The notes under the pieces: model-generated
Database searches by the model: none
What the model was told of the DNA's origin: nothing
The model's input: the letters and a program-made list of their open reading frames with translations, nothing else
Assembly: GCF_004745805.1 (NCBI RefSeq)
Contig: NZ_SRLQ01000004.1
Span: forward strand, 620,001-684,000
Source: Mycolicibacterium sp. CH28
Lineage (GTDB): Bacteria > Actinomycetota > Actinomycetes > Mycobacteriales > Mycobacteriaceae
Reading direction: 5' to 3'
Length of the DNA stretch: 64,000 nucleotides
Part shown: positions 34,017 through 42,809 of the stretch, piece after piece
How positions within the stretch are numbered: the stretch's first letter is position 1
Layout: every line of letters begins with the position of its first letter
Position numbers and translations under genes: made by a program

Positions 34017-34721
34017 ATGGAATTCGGAGCCAAGGCCGCAGCCACGGCGGGCCTGGTGGCGATCGCCTATGCGGGCTGGGTCCGCCCTCGGATGTGGCGC
34101 TGGGGCGCAACCGATGACGAAGTCGAAAGACCCTATCCCGGTGGTGATTTGGTGCCCGACGGGGAGAGGGCAGCGACGATGGCCGTGACGATCGACGCGC
34201 CACCGGATGCAGTCTGGCCGTGGATTGTCCAGATGGGTGGCGACCGCGGCGGCTGGTACTCCTGGGACCGCCTCGACAACGGCGGGCGGCCAAGCGCTGA
34301 TCGGGTCCACCCTGAGTGGCAAAGCCTGGCCGTTGGTGACTACGTGAAGTACTGGACACGGGGCGCTGCGATGGACGCGTGGGAGGTCGCAGCCCTGGAC
34401 CAGCAGCGCTTCTTGGCGCTACGTGCGTTGTACGACCTGCGCGGGCGAAGCCTCGATCCGAAGCAGCCTCGGCCCTCAGCCTATGTGGAGGGGTTGTGGT
34501 GCTTCCTGTTGAACGGGACGCCTGACGGGCGCACCCGCCTGGTCATCGGCGGCTATCAAGCCATGCGACCGAGATGGCTTGGCCGATTCGTCTTCTACTG
34601 GTTCTACGTCCCTGTCACCTGGGTCATGCAGGCACGCATGCTGGTGGTGCTCAAACGCAACATCGAACGAGCAGCCAGGCTGGACCGGCAGCGGCCGTCA
34701 CCGCTGAACAGTTCCGGGTAG
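34017..34721 (+). CDS. SRPBCC (START-like) family protein with N-terminal membrane anchor
   Basis: 234 residues. A hydrophobic N-terminal stretch (AAATAGLVAIAYAGWV) is followed by TDDEVERPYPGGDLVPD and the lipid-binding SRPBCC fold (VTIDAPPDAVWPWIVQMGGD, GGWYSWDRLDNGGRPSAD). Proteins with this start are common in mycobacteria and may bind hydrophobic ligands. A second hydrophobic segment (FVFYWFYVPVTWVMQARML) is near the end. The ligand is not known. Confidence 0.82.
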   Translation: MEFGAKAAATAGLVAIAYAGWVRPRMWRWGATDDEVERPYPGGDLVPDGERAATMAVTIDAPPDAVWPWIVQMGGDRGGWYSWDRLDNGGRPSADRVHPEWQSLAVGDYVKYWTRGAAMDAWEVAALDQQRFLALRALYDLRGRSLDPKQPRPSAYVEGLWCFLLNGTPDGRTRLVIGGYQAMRPRWLGRFVFYWFYVPVTWVMQARMLVVLKRNIERAARLDRQRPSPLNSSG

Positions 34722-34776
34722 CCGCATCGTCCCGCAAGCAAGCCGTAGGGGACAGGCGTGCTCGAACTCGCGCCGC

Positions 34777-36354
34777 CTACTGGACGGCTTCGACTTTGAT
34801 GGCCGGGATGTGGCCCAGGCACTCGGTGGAAGACTCCGTTGTACTTGTGCGCAGGAACGTTTCGACGATTCCGGCTACACACCCGCTGGGCTCGTTGTCG
34901 GGTGTGTGGCCCAGATTGGGCACCTCGACGAATGTGCTCCGCGGGAACTGCCGGCTCGCCAGGATGCCGTTGGCATCGGGGGTGATCGCGTCCAGATCCC
35001 CGGAGAGCACAAGCACGGGTGCCGCGGGTAGCGGGCTGCTCACTTGGTCGGGACGTTGATGGTGCGGGATTGTGGGCCAACGGATGCAGACGTCGCCGCC
35101 GTCGTGTTGGGCGTCGGCAAAGCCCTCTGCACTAAACGAGCCGAGATTTCCGGAGGCGGCCAGCGCTCGATGGTATTCGCTCTCGCGTGTTGCGGGGTTG
35201 GCGTCGGGCGACCATAGCGTCACGTAGTCGTTGCAGGCCACCGCGACGTAGAGGTCGTCGACGTCGGGATTCCCTGCAGGCGTAGCGATGTCGGCTAGAA
35301 CGGTGCGCAGATCCGCGTCGTCGTCCTGTGCTGCTTTGTGCAGCGCCGCGGGTAGCCGACCCAGCGGTGTCATTTCATCTGGATCGCTGCCGACATCACT
35401 GGTCGCGCCTTCGAATACGAGGTTTCCGAACTCACCTTCGGTCATGACGATGTGGTCGACGGTGATGGGTGCGACGCGCAGTCGCGACGTCACTGCGCGC
35501 AGGTCGCTCACGGCAACGTCGCCGTTGCACGCGTGGCTTCGGTCGCAGATCCGGTGCAGAGTCAGGTCGACGGCGTCCGCGTTGGGCCGCTGAAGCGGGT
35601 CGAAGTGCAGCGGGTAGGCACCGGCCAGCACGATGGACTGGACCCGTTCTGGGTGCCGCTGTGCATAGACGGTCATCAGATATGTCCCGTACGAGGATCC
35701 GTACGGGATGACCTTGGCGATGCCGAGATGTTCGCGCACGGCGTCGAAGTCGTCGGCCGTGGCGGCCGAGGTATACCCGGGGATCTTGGGGCCAAGCGCG
35801 CCGGCGCAATGCGCCACGGCGGATCGCTGATACTCACGAGTGCCGACTTCGAATGGATGCTCGTCGATGCCGCAATCCAATGGTGTGGACGCGCCAGTTC
35901 CGCGAGGGTCTATCAGCAGCACGTCGTAGTCTGCGAGTATTCCTTTTGTCAACGCCGCCACGTCGGTCCCGTACGTCAATGTCGGCACCCCTGGCCCGCC
36001 GGGGTTGGGCATGATCGTGCCGGCGGCACTTGACTGCTTGCCGCTGTGACGTACCAGCGCATAGCCGACGTCGATGGTGCCGAGTTCGGGCGAACCCTCG
36101 ACCAGTGGGCGCGTCACGACGCCGCAATCGGTGGTGTGGTCGGGAATGTTGGGGCACCAGTTGGGTCGCGCTGCCGTCGGTGACGCGGGCTTCCCGCACG
36201 CCACGACAGCGGCGGCAACAGTGACCGCAACGATCAGCCATGACAGCAATTGCCGGGTATCGGCTCTGGGGTTCAATGGTCCCCACAGCTGACGAAGAGC
36301 ATCACGGATGGAGATTCCACTGGCCGACGTCGGAGGCCAGGGCGTCGTTGACAT
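34777..36354 (-). CDS. Exported alpha/beta-hydrolase with TAP-like C-terminal domain
   Basis: Up to 525 residues. A hydrophobic segment with lipobox-like AVVAC suggests a lipoprotein. The hydrolase has NPGGPG, an IDPRGTGAST loop, nucleophile Ser in PYGSSYGTYL, Asp in LSGDLDAITP and His in NLGHTPDNE. The last part matches the TAP-like domain of tripeptidyl-aminopeptidases. From ATG 36354 the gene overlaps DUF1906 by 53 bases. A TTG at 36276, with GGGGA upstream, would remove the overlap and give a cleaner lipoprotein signal, so I regard it as a strong alternative. Confidence 0.88.
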   Translation of the reverse strand: MSTTPWPPTSASGISIRDALRQLWGPLNPRADTRQLLSWLIVAVTVAAAVVACGKPASPTAARPNWCPNIPDHTTDCGVVTRPLVEGSPELGTIDVGYALVRHSGKQSSAAGTIMPNPGGPGVPTLTYGTDVAALTKGILADYDVLLIDPRGTGASTPLDCGIDEHPFEVGTREYQRSAVAHCAGALGPKIPGYTSAATADDFDAVREHLGIAKVIPYGSSYGTYLMTVYAQRHPERVQSIVLAGAYPLHFDPLQRPNADAVDLTLHRICDRSHACNGDVAVSDLRAVTSRLRVAPITVDHIVMTEGEFGNLVFEGATSDVGSDPDEMTPLGRLPAALHKAAQDDDADLRTVLADIATPAGNPDVDDLYVAVACNDYVTLWSPDANPATRESEYHRALAASGNLGSFSAEGFADAQHDGGDVCIRWPTIPHHQRPDQVSSPLPAAPVLVLSGDLDAITPDANGILASRQFPRSTFVEVPNLGHTPDNEPSGCVAGIVETFLRTSTTESSTECLGHIPAIKVEAVQ

Positions 36355-37102
36355 CGACTTCGAGGCCGCCGACTAGTGGGCCCGGATTCGACGCGGTACT
36401 CACCACGCGCTGGTAGAGAACGGCGCCAGGGTGCACCTGATTGCCGGACCAGGCTTTGGTTTGCCAGGCCCACCAGCGGCCGGGCGTGCTCGACCTCCCG
36501 ATGACGCCGTCGGCCGCGGCCCACTCGCACACATCGATACCGCCGTAGACGCCGGTGCGTTGGACGCCGATGATCGAGTTGATTCCGCGAAACCACGGCA
36601 GCGCGAGGCTGTTCCACGTGTCGCGGTTGATGTCCTCATCGATGGTGAAGAAGATCGGCGCACTCTGGCCGCCTCCTGCCGCGGTGTGCAGCTGCCAGGC
36701 GGTGCGGGCGTCGGCGATCCCGCCGGCGGAGCCGCGCGTGAAGTCCGACGGTGCCGTGCCTCCTGGCTTTCCGTACTGGTAGTTGCTGACGATCACCAGG
36801 CCTGCGGCGGTCAGAGACTGGGCGTAGGGCCGGGTGATCGGCTTGGCGCCGAATGATGAGCCAGGACGAGACAGTGAAACGTAGTTGACCACCCCGGAGT
36901 GGCCGGCAGCGCGGATGTCTTGTGCGGGGATCTGTTTAGCGGCAAAGTCGATCAGCGTGGGCGTCGCGGCCGACGCGGTCGGCGCGCCGGTGCTCAGCGA
37001 CGCCGCGCCCAGGCCAGCTGCTGCCGCCGCGTAGCGCAGTGCATCACGCCGCGTCACGGCTCGCGGTGGTCGGACGCCGGGGGTCGAGGGCCAATGGTGC
37101 AC
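36302..37102 (-). CDS. Tat-exported DUF1906 glycoside-hydrolase-like protein (Rv2525c-like)
   Basis: 266 residues with a twin-arginine signal (VTRRDALRYAAAAAGLGAAS) and a DUF1906 domain: LIDFAAKQIPAQDIRAAGHS, VNYVSLSRPGSSFG, PIFFTIDEDINRDTW and GVYGGIDVCEWA. M. tuberculosis Rv2525c is a Tat substrate with this TIM-barrel-like fold, thought to act on the cell wall. It overlaps the hydrolase gene downstream, so the two are probably one transcript. Confidence 0.92.
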   Translation of the reverse strand: MHHWPSTPGVRPPRAVTRRDALRYAAAAAGLGAASLSTGAPTASAATPTLIDFAAKQIPAQDIRAAGHSGVVNYVSLSRPGSSFGAKPITRPYAQSLTAAGLVIVSNYQYGKPGGTAPSDFTRGSAGGIADARTAWQLHTAAGGGQSAPIFFTIDEDINRDTWNSLALPWFRGINSIIGVQRTGVYGGIDVCEWAAADGVIGRSSTPGRWWAWQTKAWSGNQVHPGAVLYQRVVSTASNPGPLVGGLEVDVNDALASDVGQWNLHP

Positions 37103-37602
37103 CGCGTGATGCTACCGATATGGCTGTTGCGATCGGTGTATCCGGACTGGCCGTGTTCGATTTCTAGCCAAGATGAGTTCGGGCCGTTACACCCGAAGAC
37201 GGTCGCGCATGCAGGCAATCATTGCAGCGCTCGGGGTGGGGGACACCTACGGCTGGGCTGCCATGGCCTCGAATGCCTGGATGGGGTCGAGATAGCGTGA
37301 CGATCGCTTCGCCGGTGCTCACTATCAGGCCGGTAGTGCTCACCCGTCGTGATCGGCGCCGCGAAGAGATCCGCGTTCAACCACTTCCCCAGGAAGCGGG
37401 ACATGCTCGCGAATGGCAACGAGCGCGATCCACAACTTGCCCGCGTGCAGGAGCGCGGCGAGTTCGCCTTACCCCATCGGCGGAGGTGATCGCCGAGGTC
37501 CTCGCCGCCTGTTACACCGACACGCTCGATCGTTGGCTGCACCACGCGGGGTGTCCGGCGACGTGATCGAGGGAGGCCTGGCGCTCACTTGGCGTGACCC
37601 GG
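37103..37602. other. Intergenic stretch with a degraded TetR gene
   Basis: 500 bases between topoM (minus, ends 37603) and the DUF1906 gene (minus, starts 37102). The only recognisable content is the TetR remnant at 37349-37566 on the plus strand. The promoter of the DUF1906 gene should be within the first 100 bases. Confidence 0.5.
37349..37566 (+). pseudogene. TetR-family regulator remnant
   Basis: The frame starting at 37349 reads AAKRSAFNHFPRKRDML, the end of a TetR helix-turn-helix, then jumps at once to ARVQERGEF, which belongs near the C-terminus. After a frameshift near 37470 the next frame gives SAEVIAEVLAACYTDTLDRW and stops at 37566, a typical TetR C-terminal helix. About 100 central residues and the start are missing. 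Confidence 0.6.
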
Positions 37603-39741
37603 CTACGTGGCGGGTGTTATATCGCTGCCGGAGCCTTTGACTGAAGCTTTGGCGCGGTTCTGTGGTTGCACAGCCCGCTTGCCGCGCACGAACCCGGTCG
37701 CCGAGACCGTCGCGGACAGCAACGAGTCTTCTCCGCTGGCAAACGGATGAAAACCGACGCCGGCGCCGCCGCGGCCCTTGGTCGGGATGTCGGCGACTTC
37801 GGTTACCTTCCAACCCTTTTCGGATATCGACAGGATCGCCTCGCCATTCCCGCAGGTGAGCGGCAGTGCGGCAATCACCTCATCATTGTCAGCCGCCAAC
37901 TTCACACCGGCCACACCGTTGCCGGCAGCGCCCTGGGGGTTCACTGCGGCCGGGTCGATGCGGAGCACTTTTCCGCGTCGCGTCACCAGTGCCAGATGCG
38001 ATCCGTCTGCCATCACCCCAGAGCTCAGCAGTCCGGTGATATCCGGCGCCACCGGGATGTCGCGGATCTTGTAGGGCAGGCCGCTCCCGGTGGTGAACTT
38101 GATTCGCCCGTCGGTCCACACCGCCCAGCCCAGTCCCGAGGTCAGCAGATCGCCGTGACTATCGGAGAACACACCCCGATCGTCAAGTCGCCAGGCGGCG
38201 TTGACTTTACGTTCGCGAGGCCCGTCCTCGCCGCCGCCGGCAGCCGCTGGGGTAGCCGAAGCGTCGAGCACGGTGCGGCGGTCGAACTCAGGGCCTTTGA
38301 ACAGTTTGGCGGTCTCCACCAACTCCTGATCGATCACCTTTCGGCGCGCGTCGGGGTTGGACACCAAATCGGTCAGCTGCGCGAACTCGGCGTCCAACTT
38401 GTCGGCCTCGGCCTGCAGTTCGATGACGTCGAGCTTGGTCAGCCGTCGCAGCTGCAGTGCCAGAACGTAATTGGCCTGCTCTTCGTCGATCCTGAACCGC
38501 TCCTGCAGCCCCTGCCTCGCGTCGTCGACGGTGTCGGAGCCGCGGATCACCGCGACCGCGGCGTCGATGTCCAGATGGATGGTCATCAGGCCGGCCACCA
38601 AGTGCCGCCGTGCGGTGACCTTCTCCAGCCGGTACTCACTGCGCCGCAACACCACCGAATCGCGGAGATGAAGGAACGCACCGATCAGCTCGCGCACCGT
38701 CCACCAGCGCGGCACCCGGTCCTCGTCAAGCGCGACCAGGCTGGCGGCGAATGTCGATTCCAGCGGAGTGAGGGCGAGCAGCTGATCGCGGATCGTCTCG
38801 GCGCTGTGCCCGCGTTTGGCGGTGACCACGATGCGCAACCCGTTGCGGCGGTCGGTCAGATCGGACATATCGGCCACGCCCGCCATCTCGCCGGATTCGA
38901 CCAGCGCCCGGATGCGTTCCTGGACAGTATTGCTCGCGACCCCGGGCGGCAGTTCGGTGACGATGACGTTTTTCCCGTCCACCGACACTGTGCCGCGGAC
39001 CGTCAACTGCCCGCGCCCCGTCGTGATGTACTCCCGCAGCCCGGCCGTGCCGACTACGGTGGACCCGCAGCCCCAATCGGGGCCGGGAATGAGCTTCATC
39101 AAGGTGTCGTCGGTCGTGTTCGGTCGGGCCAGCAGCGCCCGACACGCGGCCATGATTTCCCGCGGATTGTGTGCGGGCACCTTGGTGGCCCAGCCTTCGG
39201 CGATGCCGACCGCGCCGTTGCACAGCAACACCGGCCATTGCGCCGGCAGCATGGTCGGCTCGGTCCACTCGCCGTCGAAGGTCGCGACCATCGGTACGGC
39301 GTGATCGTCGAGTTCGGCGGTCAGCGCGGCGCCGGGTGCTGACAGTCGCATCTCGGTGTAGCGGTCGGCCGCGGGAATGTCGCCCTGAATACGCGGGAAG
39401 GCCCCCTGCCCGTCAATGACTTTCACGCGCTGGAACTCAGCGGCCATCAGTGCCGCCGCACCGTACATCGACGCCCCGCCGTGGGGGTGCAGGTTGCCGG
39501 TGACCGCCGAGCAGACCTTCGAGGACTTCTGCGGCTTGTTCCCGGGCAGCAATCTGGAGTCATGCATCTGGTACAGCAGCCGCCGTTGGCCGGGCTTGAG
39601 CCCGTCGAACGCGGACGGGATGGCGCGGTCGCTGACGCTGTAGAGCGCGAACGTCAGCTGGTAGTGATTCCAGTAGTCATCGGCGCTCTGATCGAGGACC
39701 AGATCCGGGTTCTGCTCAGGAACGTCCAGAGTGGCGGTCAC
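37603..39741 (-). CDS. topoM: Type II topoisomerase A subunit (TopoM-like, GyrA/ParC family)
   Basis: 712 residues. The winged-helix and tower regions match GyrA/ParC, with catalytic Tyr128 in AADRYTEMRLS. A C-terminal repeat domain follows from about residue 510, but it is shorter than that of GyrA and has no clear GyrA-box. M. smegmatis has an atypical enzyme, TopoN/TopoM, separate from gyrase, reported to introduce positive supercoils; this pair looks like it. The quinolone-binding loop reads HPHGGASMYG, with Gly at 89 and 94 where mycobacterial GyrA has Asp. It lies 9 bases after topoN. Confidence 0.93.
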   Translation of the reverse strand: MTATLDVPEQNPDLVLDQSADDYWNHYQLTFALYSVSDRAIPSAFDGLKPGQRRLLYQMHDSRLLPGNKPQKSSKVCSAVTGNLHPHGGASMYGAAALMAAEFQRVKVIDGQGAFPRIQGDIPAADRYTEMRLSAPGAALTAELDDHAVPMVATFDGEWTEPTMLPAQWPVLLCNGAVGIAEGWATKVPAHNPREIMAACRALLARPNTTDDTLMKLIPGPDWGCGSTVVGTAGLREYITTGRGQLTVRGTVSVDGKNVIVTELPPGVASNTVQERIRALVESGEMAGVADMSDLTDRRNGLRIVVTAKRGHSAETIRDQLLALTPLESTFAASLVALDEDRVPRWWTVRELIGAFLHLRDSVVLRRSEYRLEKVTARRHLVAGLMTIHLDIDAAVAVIRGSDTVDDARQGLQERFRIDEEQANYVLALQLRRLTKLDVIELQAEADKLDAEFAQLTDLVSNPDARRKVIDQELVETAKLFKGPEFDRRTVLDASATPAAAGGGEDGPRERKVNAAWRLDDRGVFSDSHGDLLTSGLGWAVWTDGRIKFTTGSGLPYKIRDIPVAPDITGLLSSGVMADGSHLALVTRRGKVLRIDPAAVNPQGAAGNGVAGVKLAADNDEVIAALPLTCGNGEAILSISEKGWKVTEVADIPTKGRGGAGVGFHPFASGEDSLLSATVSATGFVRGKRAVQPQNRAKASVKGSGSDITPAT

Positions 39742-39750
39742 GTGGTACTC

Positions 39751-41784
39751 CTAGTCGAGGTCGAGGGATGCGGTGTCGACGCGAGAGGCGACGTCGGCCA
39801 TCCACGTGCGCCGGCCCTCTGGCGGTCCGCCGAACAGGGTGTGGTGCAGCTTTGGGTCGCCGTCATCGACGTTGACCCGAATTACGGTGCGCCGCTGCGG
39901 ATCCAGCACGGTGTTCCAGAAGTCGTCGGCATCCATCTCGCCGAGACCCTTGTTTCGCTGCACTTCCACCTTGCGCTTCGACGTGGACTTCATCTGGGCG
40001 ACGGCAGCATCGCGTTCAGACTCGTCTTGGCAATAGATCCGCTGCTGACCGTCTTTGACGACGAACAGCGGCGGCAACGTCACGTAAACCATCCCGGCCT
40101 TGACGAGCGGGCGGTAGAAGTCCAGGAACATAGAGATGAGGCTGGAGTTGATGTTGCCGCCGTCGGGGTCGGCGTCGGAGGCGAACAAGATTCGGTCGTA
40201 CCGACATGACTCCGGATCGCAATTGTCCCGCACGCCACAACCGAGGATGCGTTCGATCGAATCGAACTCATCTTTGACCCGGGCTTTGCTCACAGTGAAG
40301 CCATAGACGTTGGGCGGCTTGCCTTTCAGCGGGAAGGCCGCTTGGAAGGTGGCGTCGCGCGCCGCCTTGATGGTGCTCAGCGCCGAGTCGCCCTCGCACA
40401 GGAACAACTCTGCGCCAGACCCGCGACCGCTTTCCCTGCTGGGGAGCAGTTTGGGCGGCAGTGACAGGTTTGTCCCCAGTCCCTTCGCTTTTGACGCCGC
40501 GCGGGAGCGGGCTTTTGCGCCCTCGGCACTGCGGCGTGCCCGCGCCGATTCCAAGGCCAGCTTGGTCCAGTGCAATACCGCGTCGCCATTGCCGGGGTTG
40601 GCGGCCCAGATGGTGACGCTGCGGGCCACGTCGGGGGCCATCGCCATATTCAGGGAGCGCGAGGACACCGCCGTCTTGGCTTGGGAGTCCCATGCCACGT
40701 CGGGTGCGCGGGTGTCAACGGCAAGCGAGGTGACTGCCGCGAAGTCCTGTGCCTCCGGGCCATCCTCGCCTTTGGCCAGACCCAGATCGCGGATTCGGGA
40801 CGCTCGGTCCGCCAGCGCTTCGGACAGCCCCTTCACCGCAGCGGTCAGATGGGATCCGCCGCCGGGGGTGCGCACGGTATTGCAGAACGCTGCGACCGTG
40901 GCCGGTTCGGCGGGCCCCGCAGTCAAGGACCAGCGAAACGGGGTCGGGCCGCGGCCGGTGGTGTATTCGCCGCGGCCCTCCACCACCGCACGCACGCCCG
41001 GAACGGGCGTTGCGGCGGCGGCGCACATCAGGTCAAGGAGCGTATCGGAGCCCCACGGGCCACTGAACGGTTCGAGCAACTCGGGCCGGACCTCGTCGCC
41101 GGGCCAGCCTTCGTCGACGACAGCCAGGTGCACACCGGGCGACATGCGAGCGGCAGCATGCGCTCGCAGGAGGACCTCGTTGATGTCCACGCTGGAATCC
41201 GGGACCACGGCCGCGTCGAACAGGATGCGCACGGTCGTGCCGTGGGCATCGGGCTTCCGGTTGCTCACGCCGCGCAACTTCTGCGCGTCGGACCGGGTGA
41301 AGGGGGCGTTCGGGTCGAAATCCTTGCCCTCGAACACTCCCGGGTATCCGCCGCCGAAACTCTGCAGGTAAGTCCGTCCGCCTCGGTACACCGTCACGTC
41401 GGTACGCGCCGAGATGAAAACTGCTGCGGCGGCGCCGATTCCGTTCAGGCCGGCACCCGTGCTGGCCGCGTCGGTGTGGGCAGAGAACTTGCCGCCCGCA
41501 CGCGCGGTACCGAGCGTCTTCACGATGCCGTTCTTCCCGGTCACCGGGTCGGAGTCGACGGGCAGGCCACGGCCGTCGTCGGCGACGCTGACTGATGCGT
41601 CAGCGTGCAGGGTAATCGTCACGCAGGACCCACCGTGGCTGGGATCGGCGACCTCTTCGATCGCGTTGTCGACCAACTCGCGCAGTGCGGTGTTGAGCAC
41701 GTCGAGTCCGAGGTTGACCGCCGGCCGCAGGCGCGTGTGCTGGACATCGTCGAGTTCGGTGATGTCGGCCGCGGTGTAACTCAC
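39751..41784 (-). CDS. topoN: Type II topoisomerase B subunit (TopoN-like, GyrB/ParE family)
   Basis: 677 residues from GTG 41784, which has AAGGA 6 bases upstream; a longer ATG start at 41853 adds an unlikely tail. The GHKL ATPase has LRELVDNAIEEV and the lid GAGLNGIGAAAA. The TOPRIM domain shows ELFLCEGDSALS and the metal triad SDADPDGGNI, followed by RNKGLGEMDADDFWN. The family partner is the adjacent TopoM subunit. M. tuberculosis lacks this second enzyme, so it marks a fast-growing lineage. Confidence 0.93.
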   Translation of the reverse strand: MSYTAADITELDDVQHTRLRPAVNLGLDVLNTALRELVDNAIEEVADPSHGGSCVTITLHADASVSVADDGRGLPVDSDPVTGKNGIVKTLGTARAGGKFSAHTDAASTGAGLNGIGAAAAVFISARTDVTVYRGGRTYLQSFGGGYPGVFEGKDFDPNAPFTRSDAQKLRGVSNRKPDAHGTTVRILFDAAVVPDSSVDINEVLLRAHAAARMSPGVHLAVVDEGWPGDEVRPELLEPFSGPWGSDTLLDLMCAAAATPVPGVRAVVEGRGEYTTGRGPTPFRWSLTAGPAEPATVAAFCNTVRTPGGGSHLTAAVKGLSEALADRASRIRDLGLAKGEDGPEAQDFAAVTSLAVDTRAPDVAWDSQAKTAVSSRSLNMAMAPDVARSVTIWAANPGNGDAVLHWTKLALESARARRSAEGAKARSRAASKAKGLGTNLSLPPKLLPSRESGRGSGAELFLCEGDSALSTIKAARDATFQAAFPLKGKPPNVYGFTVSKARVKDEFDSIERILGCGVRDNCDPESCRYDRILFASDADPDGGNINSSLISMFLDFYRPLVKAGMVYVTLPPLFVVKDGQQRIYCQDESERDAAVAQMKSTSKRKVEVQRNKGLGEMDADDFWNTVLDPQRRTVIRVNVDDGDPKLHHTLFGGPPEGRRTWMADVASRVDTASLDLD

Positions 41785-42161
41785 TGCTCGTCCTTCTTCG
41801 TCAAGGCCCGGGGGGACGGGCGTGCTCAAATGCGGGCCCCGCCGGCTCCCCACTCGGCATGCACGGGTGTGCCGCCGAAATAGTAGTCGGCAGGCATGAC
41901 ATCTTCACGCAGCCTCGGCGGGGCACCCGGTGAGTCATCCCAAGCGGCCTGGTCCCCCGGGAGGGTTTTGCCCGACTACACGGCAGCAGCGTCGAGCACG
42001 GTGACCTGGGTCATAGCCAGCGACTTCAAGAGTGACAGCGGGATCGCCCGAATGCTGTGGACGAGTCCCCGAACGGTGCCTGTTCGGAACACGCTGCCTG
42101 GGTGCCGCGGCTGGATCCCTCGCCAATCATCCGATGCTCTCGCCCACGGCGCTGTGACGGT
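41785..42161. other. Intergenic stretch upstream of topoN with an interrupted minus-strand reading
   Basis: The topoN promoter should lie in 41785-41850. The rest holds an interrupted frame on the minus strand (41826-42092, listed separately) and the start of an 89-base repeat at 42125. Nothing else is supported. Confidence 0.45.
41826..42092 (-). pseudogene. Possible decayed gene with an internal TAG
   Basis: One minus-strand frame reads TVRGLVHSIRAIPLSLLKSL up to a TAG at 41976-41978, and continues in the same frame as LPGDQAAWDDSPGAPPRLRE and MPADYYFGGTPVHAEWG to TGA at 41826. Codon bias is gene-like on both sides of the stop, which suggests one nonsense mutation. I do not recognise the family and cannot exclude chance. 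Confidence 0.3.
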
Positions 42162-42213
42162 TCACGCGACACTGCTGATGATCGCGATAACCAGCCCGAT
42201 CAGGGTCAGCACC
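42125..42213. repeat. 89-bp repeat, copy 1
   Basis: This segment aligns without gaps to 43362-43450 with about 80 percent identity (17 mismatches by eye). It covers the 3' end and stop region of the small membrane protein gene at 42162. The second copy therefore looks like the tail of a lost paralogue. Confidence 0.75.
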
Positions 42214-42371
42214 CCGACCATCACCGCGGCGGCGATCGCCCGGCCCCGTCGGTGCCGGCGTATGTCATAGATCCCCACCGCGATGCCGACGAAGATCAAC
42301 CCTGCATAGGCTGACAGCCCCACCGTCAGTGCCGCCGCTGACGAGGCGCTGGCCAGGGTCACGTTGTGCAC
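42162..42371 (-). CDS. Small membrane protein, two transmembrane helices
   Basis: 69 residues: an N-terminal helix (ALTVGLSAYAGLIFVGIAVG), a short basic loop YDIRRHRRGR, and a second helix (AVMVGVLTLIGLVIAIISSVA). The positive loop would sit in the cytoplasm. I recognise no family. A remnant of its 3' end (VVPTLCGPVVTIISNVT) is found about 1.2 kb away, supporting that the reading is a real gene that was once duplicated. Confidence 0.6.
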   Translation of the reverse strand: MHNVTLASASSAAALTVGLSAYAGLIFVGIAVGIYDIRRHRRGRAIAAAVMVGVLTLIGLVIAIISSVA

Positions 42372-42809
42372 GTGGTGAGCCTACGGCGCGAGCCGAAGCA
42401 TCGTTCCGCCTGGCTGGCACGATTTGTTTTCCGGCCCGACGAAGACATATCGAAGGCGCTGGACATGAATCCACCAGCTCAGTCAGGTAAGTCAGCTGAG
42501 CCGACTGACCTGTGCATCCCACCGTGCCGATCGGCGGATCTGGTCGAGCTTGGCCAGGGCGTCGTCTGTGGACGGGTGGTGGATGATCAGCTTGAGCGAC
42601 GGCTTGTCGAGTACTCGAAGTGGCAGTCGGGGGATCAGCGCTAACCCAGGAAGATCTTGTGACCTACGCCCAGGGTGCGCTCAGCCCGAGTATGCGACCT
42701 TCGGAATGGATTGTCGTGCAGTAGTTTCCGCGGAAATCGGCAAGGAAAGTGTGCAAGCACATACTGCAGGAGTCGTTCGCCGCAGACCAATAGCGCTTAA
42801 GTGGGCGGG
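42372..42809. other. Intergenic stretch, one unassigned C-terminal-like fragment
   Basis: On the minus strand about 50 codons ending at TGA 42492 read ALIPRLPLRVLDKPSLKLII, then HHPSTDDALAKLDQIRRSAR, which looks like the end of a protein, but no start or family is apparent. The remainder is featureless to me. Confidence 0.35.

Noticed and set aside
37666..39342. 558-codon plus-strand frame antisense to topoM
   Set aside because: Same artefact of high GC opposite a clear gene; composition is His/Gln/Arg-rich.
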